DNA of 48,812 bases from Pseudonocardia sp. (GTDB lineage Bacteria; Actinomycetota; Actinomycetes; Mycobacteriales; Pseudonocardiaceae): NCBI GenBank assembly GCA_019244295.1, contig JAFASX010000137.1, positions 1-48,812 of the forward strand, read 5' to 3'. The position numbers were made by a program, and so were the translations under genes. Positions 43,140 to 48,812 of the stretch are shown piece by piece. Position 1 is the stretch's first letter, and each line of letters opens with the position of its first letter. The notes below the pieces were generated by a model. The model was not told where the DNA came from. It saw only the letters and a list, made by a program, of their open reading frames with translations, and did no database searches.

Positions 43140-44111
43140 ATGTACCCCACATCACGACCTCGGAGGCTGCGCACCACGCCGGCGCTGCGCCGGCTCGTCG
43201 CGGAAACCGAGCTGCGCCCTCGTCACCTGGTGTTGCCCATGTTTGTCAAGGAGGGCGCCACCGAGCCAATCCCGATCGCGTCCATGCCGGGCGTTGTGCA
43301 GCACACCAGGGACTCGCTGCGCAAGGCGGCGGTCGCGGCGGTGGAGGCCGGCGTGACGGGTCTGATGTTGTTTGGGGTGCCAGCCGCGCGGGACGCGGTT
43401 GGCTCGGCTGGGACCGACCCAGACGGCATCCTGAACGCCGCGCTGGCCGACGTGCGGTCCGAGGTGGGCGACGGTGGCGTGGTGATGTCGGACTGTTGCC
43501 TGGACGAGTTCACCGACCACGGTCACTGCGGCGTGCTCGACGAGCATGGCCGGGTGGATAACGACGCGACCCTGGCGGTGTACGCCGAGATGGCGGTGGC
43601 GCAGGCGGCCGCGGGTGCCCACTTCGTCGGACCGAGCGGGATGATGGACGGCCAGGTCGAGGTCATCCGGCGGGCGCTGGACGCTGCTGGGCACACCGAT
43701 ACCGGCATCCTCGCCTACACCGCCAAGTACGCGTCAGCGTTCTATGGGCCGTTCCGGGACGCTGTCGAGTCGCGGCTGCGCGGCGACCGCAAGACCTATC
43801 AGCAGGACCCGGCGAACGCTCGGGAGGCGCTGCGTGAATTGGCATTGGACCTCGCCGAGGGCGCGGACATCGTTATGGTGAAACCGGCGATGGCTTACCT
43901 GGACGTGCTGCGCGCGGTGGCGGACAATTCGGACGTCCCGGTAGCCGCTTACCAGGTCTCCGGCGAGTACTCAATGATCGAGGCGGCCGCCGCGAACGGC
44001 TGGCTGGACCGTGACCGCACCATTCTGGAAACCCTCACCGGAATCCGCCGGGCCGGCGCGGACCTGGTGCTGACCTACTGGGCGAGCGAGGTCGCCAGCT
44101 GGCTTAGTTGA
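43140..44111 (+). CDS. hemB: Delta-aminolevulinic acid dehydratase (porphobilinogen synthase)
   Basis: A 323-residue enzyme condensing two 5-aminolevulinate into porphobilinogen. The metal region reads [14 protein letters not shown]: first and third ligands are Cys but the second is Asp, between the all-Cys zinc type and the Asp magnesium type. Schiff-base lysines lie in [13 protein letters not shown] and [15 protein letters not shown] 43140. A 101-base gap precedes the transporter gene. Order hemACDB with hemL later is the usual actinobacterial one. Confidence 0.96.
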   Translation: MYPTSRPRRLRTTPALRRLVAETELRPRHLVLPMFVKEGATEPIPIASMPGVVQHTRDSLRKAAVAAVEAGVTGLMLFGVPAARDAVGSAGTDPDGILNAALADVRSEVGDGGVVMSDCCLDEFTDHGHCGVLDEHGRVDNDATLAVYAEMAVAQAAAGAHFVGPSGMMDGQVEVIRRALDAAGHTDTGILAYTAKYASAFYGPFRDAVESRLRGDRKTYQQDPANAREALRELALDLAEGADIVMVKPAMAYLDVLRAVADNSDVPVAAYQVSGEYSMIEAAAANGWLDRDRTILETLTGIRRAGADLVLTYWASEVASWLS

Positions 44112-44212
44112 GCGCCTCGCGGCGCGAAGGACGGAAACTGTCGGTGTCGCCTCCTATGGTCCGCCACCGGAAAGCCATACCGGAGGTCTGCTCCGCGATA
44201 TGGAGGTCGAAA

Positions 44213-45283
44213 GTGGACACCGGTTCCCGGATACGTACCCAACTGGCCACATTCCGGATTGACCCTCACATCGTGGCGATGTTGGTTACGGTCGCGGTGG
44301 CCTCCCTGCTGCCCGCTCGGGGTAGCTTCAACGCCGGGGCACACACCACGACCACCATCGCGATCGGATTGTTGTTTTTCCTTTATGGAGCGCGGCTCTC
44401 GGCTAGGCAAGCCATCGACGGGTTCAAGCGGTGGCCATTGCACATCGTCGTGTTCGTCACGACGTTTGTCTTATTTCCGCTGCTTGGCCTGGCCGGGCGG
44501 CTGCTCGTGCCCTGGGCGCTGACGCCCGCGCTCTATGCCGGGCTGCTATTCCTGTGCTGCTTGCCGTCGACGGTGCAATCCTCCATCGCGTTTACCTCGA
44601 TCGCGGGAGGCAATATGCCAGTCGCGATCTGCAGCGCTTCGTTCTCCAACCTTATCGGAATTGTCATCACGCCGTTGCTGGTCTCAATGCTTCTGGTCAC
44701 CAAGTTCGGCGGGATCTCGGTGGACGCGATCTGGGATATCATGCTGCGGCTGCTGGCGCCGTTCCTGGCCGGGCAACTCCTCAGACCGTGGATTGGCGGC
44801 TTCATCGCTCGCCACAAAAAAGTGTTAGGTCTGCTGGACCGGGGCTCTATCCTGCTGGTGATTTACACCGCGTTCAGTGATGGCGTGGCGGCCGGCATCT
44901 GGCGCCACCTCGCCCTCACCTCCCTATTGCTGTTGCTCGTGATGAACGCCGTGCTGCTGGCCACCGTGCTGGTGATCACCACTGTTGTTACTCGAAAGCT
45001 CGGCTTCGACCGCGCCGACGAGATCACGATTGTTTTCTGCGGCTCGAAGAAAAGCCTCGCCAGCGGCATTCCGATGGCGACCGTGCTGTTCCCGGCACAA
45101 ACCCTCGGGCTCATTGTGCTGCCACTCATGCTGTTCCACCAGCTGCAGCTCATCGTCTGCGCCTGGTTGGCCCGCCGATACGCCAGAAGAGGCAGCGATC
45201 AGTTACAGTCACGCACCGTGAGCCAGGCTGAAGTCGGGCCGCTGTCAGGCGATACCCAACCGGGGGGTATGGTAGTTCGGTGA
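44213..45283 (+). CDS. Bile acid:sodium symporter-family transporter (SLC10A7-like)
   Basis: A 356-residue integral membrane protein with about ten hydrophobic helices and no soluble domain. Recognisable family stretches are LLFFLYGARLSARQAIDGFK, FLCCLPSTVQSSIAFTSIAGG, ASFSNLIGIVITPLL and FCGSKKSLASGIPMA, pointing to the BASS/YfeH/SLC10A7 group. The substrate is unknown. GGAGG at 44202-44206 supports GTG 44213; the frame is open back to 44108 but without similarity. Its stop overlaps the next start (GTGA). Being inside the hem block, a link to tetrapyrrole precursors is possible but only a guess. Confidence 0.88.
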   Translation: MDTGSRIRTQLATFRIDPHIVAMLVTVAVASLLPARGSFNAGAHTTTTIAIGLLFFLYGARLSARQAIDGFKRWPLHIVVFVTTFVLFPLLGLAGRLLVPWALTPALYAGLLFLCCLPSTVQSSIAFTSIAGGNMPVAICSASFSNLIGIVITPLLVSMLLVTKFGGISVDAIWDIMLRLLAPFLAGQLLRPWIGGFIARHKKVLGLLDRGSILLVIYTAFSDGVAAGIWRHLALTSLLLLLVMNAVLLATVLVITTVVTRKLGFDRADEITIVFCGSKKSLASGIPMATVLFPAQTLGLIVLPLMLFHQLQLIVCAWLARRYARRGSDQLQSRTVSQAEVGPLSGDTQPGGMVVR

Positions 45284-45741
45284 CCACGTCGACGGAAGGG
45301 CGAGCCAAGCCGCGCCGTCCCTTCGAACTGTACGTGGCGGCGGTCTTTCTCATGATGGCGGCGTTACCGCTAGTTGATCTCGGGGTGGGTCTCGCGTTCG
45401 GGCTCGGCGAGTGGGGACCGAGCTTGCGGCAGAAGATTGCCGGATCGGGTGTTTCGGCCGGCGAAGTCGACGCGATGGTCACGGTGTTTCGGATAGTCGG
45501 CGCGGTCGTGCTGCTGGTCGGCCTCGGTTTCGCGGTGCTGGTGTGGGCCGCCATGTGGCCCCGACGCTGGGCGCGTGCCTCGGTTACCGCGATGGCTGCT
45601 CTCGAGGTGGCGTTGCTGGTTTCTGCGATGATCGTCACGTCGCTCGACTCGGTGAGCGTCGGGATGATCTTGTTGGCCGGCGCGGGCGTGGCTCTGCTGT
45701 ATTTGCCCTGCGCTGAGGAGTTCGCGCTCAGCCGCAGGTGA
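45280..45741 (+). CDS. Four-helix membrane protein of unknown function
   Basis: A 153-residue protein with four hydrophobic segments (near 16-42, 65-95, 100-118 and 122-145). I do not recognise the family. GTG 45280 overlaps the transporter stop by four bases (GTGA), so it is translationally coupled to it. The hemL start follows 59 bases after its stop. It might be a small partner or scaffold of the transporter. Confidence 0.75.
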   Translation: MTTSTEGRAKPRRPFELYVAAVFLMMAALPLVDLGVGLAFGLGEWGPSLRQKIAGSGVSAGEVDAMVTVFRIVGAVVLLVGLGFAVLVWAAMWPRRWARASVTAMAALEVALLVSAMIVTSLDSVSVGMILLAGAGVALLYLPCAEEFALSRR

Positions 45742-45800
45742 GATTGGGCCTGGTGGTCGCCGGTGGAGACGGCGGTCGCAAGCTCTGGGACAGTGGAGGA

Positions 45801-47147
45801 GTGACCGCATGGACATCCTCATCCGCCCGAGCCACCACCCCCAGCCCGCGTTCCGCTGAGCTCTTCGCACGTGCGCGTGGCGTCATCCCTGGCGGCGTCA
45901 ACTCGCCGGTCCGGGCATTTCAGGCGGTCGGCGGGACACCTCGGTTCATCGCTTCGGCACAGGGGCCATGGCTAATTGACGCCGATGGGTCACGCTACGT
46001 CGACCTGGTGTGCTCGTGGGGTCCGATGATCCTGGGGCATGCGCACCCGGCGGTGGTCGATGCGGTTCGATCGGCGGCCGGGCGGGGGCTGTCGTTTGGT
46101 GCGCCGACCGAGGCCGAGACCGAGCTTGCCGAGGAGATTGTCAACCGAGTGGCACCGGTGGAGCAGGTGCGGTTGGTCAACTCCGGCACGGAAGCGACCA
46201 TGTCCGCGATCCGGCTGGCCAGGGCGGCGACTGGTCGCACGGCGGTGGTCAAATTCGCGGGGTGCTACCACGGCCACGTGGACGCGCTGCTAGCCCAGGC
46301 GGGTTCCGGCGTAGCGACCTTCGGGCTGCCCAGCAGCCCTGGCGTGACCGAGGCGCAGGCCGGTGACACCATCGTGGTGCCGTACAACGACCTGGACGCC
46401 GTGGCGGCCGCGTTTGCCGAGCGTGGGCAGCTGATCGCGTGCGTGATCACCGAGGCGGCCGCCGGCAACATGGGCGCGGTGGCGCCGGCTGAAGGTTTCA
46501 ACGCCGGGTTGCGGGCGCTGACTAACGCGCACGGCGCGCTGCTGGTGATGGACGAGGTCATGACCGGGTTCCGGGTTTCGCCGTCTGGTTGGTACGGGTT
46601 GGAGCGGGTGGCCGGCGACCTGTACACCTTCGGCAAGGTGATGTCTGGGGGATTGCCGGCCGCCGCGTTCGGCGGCTCGGCCGAGCTGATGGCTCACCTG
46701 GCCCCGGCCGGACCGGTGTACCAAGCCGGCACGCTGTCCGGTAACCCGGTGGCGGTAGCCGCCGGGCTGGCTACCCTGCGCGCCGCCGATGCGCCGGTGT
46801 ACGCGGAGCTGGACGCACACGCCGCGCGGCTGGGCGGCCTGCTGACTGACGCGTTGACCAGCGCCGGGGTGGCGCATCGGGTGCAGTTCGCCGGCAACCT
46901 GCTGTCGGTGTTCTTCACCCCGGACGAGGTGACCAATTTCGCGGCTGCCAAAGCGGCGCAGATATGGCGATACCCGCCGTTCTTCCATGCCTTGCTGGAA
47001 TGCGGGGTCTATCCACCACCGAGCGCGTTCGAGGCGTGGTTCGTCTCCGCCGCGCTGGATGACGAAGCCTTCGAGGTGATCGAGGCGGCGCTACCCGTGG
47101 CCGCGCGAGCGGCCGCCGCCGCTACCGACCCAGGAGTTGCCACATGA
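45801..47147 (+). CDS. hemL: Glutamate-1-semialdehyde 2,1-aminomutase
   Basis: A 448-residue PLP enzyme making 5-aminolevulinate from glutamate-1-semialdehyde, directly after the HemA step. Seen: [45 protein letters not shown], the PLP lysine in TFGKVMSGG (Lys279) and [16 protein letters not shown] 45801 starts a run like other HemL N-termini, though GGAGG is only one base away; a GTG at 45738 overlapping the previous stop is the alternative. The stop overlaps the phosphatase start (ATGA). Confidence 0.96.
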   Translation: MTAWTSSSARATTPSPRSAELFARARGVIPGGVNSPVRAFQAVGGTPRFIASAQGPWLIDADGSRYVDLVCSWGPMILGHAHPAVVDAVRSAAGRGLSFGAPTEAETELAEEIVNRVAPVEQVRLVNSGTEATMSAIRLARAATGRTAVVKFAGCYHGHVDALLAQAGSGVATFGLPSSPGVTEAQAGDTIVVPYNDLDAVAAAFAERGQLIACVITEAAAGNMGAVAPAEGFNAGLRALTNAHGALLVMDEVMTGFRVSPSGWYGLERVAGDLYTFGKVMSGGLPAAAFGGSAELMAHLAPAGPVYQAGTLSGNPVAVAAGLATLRAADAPVYAELDAHAARLGGLLTDALTSAGVAHRVQFAGNLLSVFFTPDEVTNFAAAKAAQIWRYPPFFHALLECGVYPPPSAFEAWFVSAALDDEAFEVIEAALPVAARAAAAATDPGVAT

Positions 47148-47755
47148 CCCGAACCACCGTGCACCTGCTTCGCCACGGTGAGGTGCACAACCCCGCACGG
47201 GTGCTCTACGGCCGGTTGCCTGGCTACGGGCTGTCCGAGCGTGGTAAGCGCCAGGCCGACATGGCCGCGGCCGCCCTGGCCGACGAGGACGTCACGGCGG
47301 TGTTGGCCTCCCCACTGGAACGTGCTCAGCAGACCGCCGCTCCCATCGCCGCTAAGCATGGGCTCGACGTGCTGACCGAGCCGAGGCTGATCGAAGCGGT
47401 CAATCTGTTCGAGGGCAAGCGATTCGGCGTCGGGGTGGCCGGCGGCGGCCTGCTGCGCCACCCCGAGCAGTGGTGGCTCTTGCGCCACCCCTTCCAGCCT
47501 TCCTGGGGTGAGCCGTACGCCGAGATCGCCGAGCGGATGCGCGCGGCGGTCGCCAGAGCCCGGGAGCTGGCGGCCGGGCATGTCGCCGTCTGCGTGTCCC
47601 ACCAGCTGCCGATCTGGACTGTGCGGCGCAGCTTCGAAGGCAAGCGATTGTGGCACGATCCCCGGCGGCGGCAATGCACCTTGACCTCGCTGACCACGCT
47701 GGTGTTCGACGGCGACGAGCTCGTCGAGCTGCGCTACCGCGAGCCGCCGGCATGA
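47144..47755 (+). CDS. Histidine phosphatase family protein
   Basis: A 203-residue phosphoglycerate-mutase-like enzyme matching Rv0525. Phosphohistidine motif [10 protein letters not shown] (His11), then [14 protein letters not shown] and the second catalytic His in [13 protein letters not shown] segment rich in Gly/Trp/His ([20 protein letters not shown]) follows the centre. The substrate is unknown, and it is not the glycolytic mutase (that is at 15790). Starts with an ATGA overlap with hemL and ends in an ATGA overlap with the thioredoxin gene. Confidence 0.9.
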   Translation: MTRTTVHLLRHGEVHNPARVLYGRLPGYGLSERGKRQADMAAAALADEDVTAVLASPLERAQQTAAPIAAKHGLDVLTEPRLIEAVNLFEGKRFGVGVAGGGLLRHPEQWWLLRHPFQPSWGEPYAEIAERMRAAVARARELAAGHVAVCVSHQLPIWTVRRSFEGKRLWHDPRRRQCTLTSLTTLVFDGDELVELRYREPPA

Positions 47756-48345
47756 AACGTCTCGCGTCGGCAGTGGCCGTGCTGGCCGTGGCGCTCACCG
47801 TGGGCAGCTGCGCTACTGGCAAGGACGCGGTCGTTGTCGGCGGCCAGTTCGAGTTCGTGGCGCCGGGTGGTCAGCAGACCATCCTCTATGACCCACCGTC
47901 AGTCCGTGGTGCGGTGACCTCGTTCTCCGGGGAGAGCCTGACCGACCCCGACAAGCAGATCGGTATTCAGGACTATCCCGGCAAGGTCGTCGTGATCAAC
48001 GTGTGGGGCTCATGGTGCGGGCCGTGCCGGGCCGAGGTGAACGACCTTCAGCTCGTCGCCGACCAACTGGGACCGCAGGGCGTGGCGGTCCTGGGGCTGG
48101 ACGTGCGAGATGCCCGCGCCGCGGCGTCCGATTTCGTTCGTGATCGTCACCTCACCTATCAATCCATCTTCGACCCGGCCGGCCGGGCGCTGCTCGGGCT
48201 GGCCGGCTACCCGCGCAACGTGGTTCCCTCGACGATCGTGCTGGACCGCGACCATCGAGTCGCGGCGGTCTACCTGACCCGACTGCGGCTGGCCGAGTTC
48301 ATGCGCGTGGCACAGCGGATCGCCACAGAGCCGGCCGCTCCCTGA
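47752..48345 (+). CDS. TlpA/ResA-like thioredoxin lipoprotein
   Basis: A 197-residue extracytoplasmic thiol-disulfide oxidoreductase like Rv0526. Signal with lipobox TVGSC (Cys20), then a TlpA fold with VINVWGSWCGPCRAEV (active Cys89-Gly-Pro-Cys92), a ResA-like cap and a C-terminal VVPSTIVLDRDHRVAAVY. In the mycobacterial order it is followed by ccdA, resB and ccsA, which use it to reduce apocytochrome c. Here an IS982-type transposase begins 20 bases after the stop, so those genes are not next to it. ATG 47752 overlaps the phosphatase stop. Confidence 0.93.
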   Translation: MKRLASAVAVLAVALTVGSCATGKDAVVVGGQFEFVAPGGQQTILYDPPSVRGAVTSFSGESLTDPDKQIGIQDYPGKVVVINVWGSWCGPCRAEVNDLQLVADQLGPQGVAVLGLDVRDARAAASDFVRDRHLTYQSIFDPAGRALLGLAGYPRNVVPSTIVLDRDHRVAAVYLTRLRLAEFMRVAQRIATEPAAP

Positions 48346-48365
48346 GGTGCGTTTTGTGGGTTGAT

Positions 48366-48812
48366 TTAGGCCGCTGTGAGTGCCACCTTGGCGATGGTGT
48401 GAGCGGCGGTGGTTGCGGCGGTGTGGGCCAGCAGGCCGTGGAAGGTGTGGGCGCCGTGTCGGGCGAGTTCCATGGTGTTGGTGAGTTCACCGAAGGTGGT
48501 TTCGATGCGGTTGCGCCACTCGGCGGTGATCTTCTGTAGTGCGCTCGGCATGGTTTTGCGCTGGGTTTTTGTTGGTGGGACCAGGTTGGTGATCCCCTGC
48601 TCAGTCAAGGATTGGGTGAACTGGTGGCCGGTGAAGCCCTTGTCGTTGAGCAGCCCCGCGAGGTGCTCGGCGCTATCAATGAGCCCGGGGACGACGTCGC
48701 GTTCGTTCAGGGTGGCGGGCACGATGGCCCAGGAGCGGATCAGCCGCGAGCCCAGGTCAGTGCGCGCGGCCAAGCGGAAGCCGTAGAACCATTCGCCGTG
48801 CGCGGTATCCCG
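48366..48812 (-). mobile_element. IS982-family transposase, 3' part, cut by the window edge
   Basis: The reverse-strand frame runs to the window edge without a start, so at least 148 residues of the C-terminal part are seen. It reads DTAHGEWFYGFRLAARTD, then LNDKGFTGHQFTQSL and WRNRIETTFGELTNTMELAR with AHTFHGLLAHTAAT, the DDE transposase pattern of IS982 elements (DKG and the RRIE-type final acid). The stop is at 48366. The left end of the element must lie in 48346-48365 (GGTGCGTTTTGTGGG in the forward strand); the other terminal repeat is outside. No frameshift is seen in the visible part, so the element may be recent or active. Confidence 0.88.

Noticed and set aside
1..48812. CRISPR arrays, rRNA genes, toxin-antitoxin or restriction systems
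   Set aside because: No regularly spaced repeats, rRNA-like sequence or recognisable defence domains were seen on either strand.

Overview
The window is high-GC chromosomal DNA from an actinomycete. Gene content and order follow the Mycobacterium tuberculosis Rv0473-Rv0526 backbone: DUF445, XRE regulator, HbhA-like, murB, L,D-transpeptidase, mshA, YbjN, gpm, senX3-regX3, ppx, proC, excisionase-like regulator, bS22, epimerase, acyltransferase, SerB1-like, glutaredoxin, hemACDB, hemL, phosphatase, TlpA. Unlike M. tuberculosis it also carries Rex, Lon, a BldN-type sigma factor with an RsbN-like partner, and a MerR/Hsp20 pair. That mix suggests a Pseudonocardiales-type organism; this is inference from synteny and domains recalled from memory, not from a database search.

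Layout. 0.3-4.4 kb: prim-pol-like protein, DUF445 membrane protein, XRE regulator behind a perfect palindrome, HbhA-like coiled-coil protein, DUF2516 protein. 4.4-12.3 kb: lon, purU (reverse), murB, L,D-transpeptidase, mshA and a YbjN-domain gene (proteostasis, one-carbon metabolism, cell wall, mycothiol). 12.3-13.1 kb: a gene-poor, partly AT-rich gap. 13.1-15.7 kb (reverse): a glutamine-synthetase-like gene and an amidohydrolase that together equal a split FluG. 15.8-18.6 kb: gpm and senX3-regX3, with a PHO-box-like repeat in front of senX3. 18.7-20.2 kb (reverse): Hsp20 and a MerR regulator, separated by about 660 bp of inverted and direct repeats. 20.9-27.6 kb: ppx, a membrane protein with pentapeptide repeats, a TIM-barrel isomerase-like protein, proC, a small HTH regulator, ribosomal protein bS22, an epimerase-like protein and an acyltransferase. 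27.6-31.1 kb (reverse): BldN-type sigma, RsbN-like protein and HAD phosphatase, with an ECF-type promoter before the rsbN-like gene. 31.4-35.2 kb: acyl-CoA synthetase, glutaredoxin, membrane-anchored molybdopterin oxidoreductase. 35.5-36.8 kb (reverse): a seryl-tRNA synthetase that does not look like the usual actinobacterial one. 37.3-38.0 kb: FAS1 lipoprotein with its own terminator. 38.1-48.3 kb: a long tetrapyrrole and redox block (rex-hemA-hemC-hemD, hemB, transporter, membrane protein, hemL, phosphatase, TlpA-like thioredoxin). 48.37 kb to the edge: the 3' part of an IS982-type transposase, sitting where cytochrome c assembly genes normally follow.

How it fits together. The rex-hemACD genes overlap by 1-4 bases and start behind a promoter that coincides with a near-consensus Rex operator, so haem synthesis is probably tied to NADH/NAD+. 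The downstream hemB-hemL-TlpA block supplies haem and thiol-redox functions for cytochromes. The sigma/anti-sigma pair looks like the developmental BldN/RsbN switch, with feedback on rsbN. I saw no CRISPR array, no rRNA or tRNA gene, and no obvious antiphage system. The least ordinary items are the extra-type SerRS, the split FluG module and the several undescribed operator-like palindromes.
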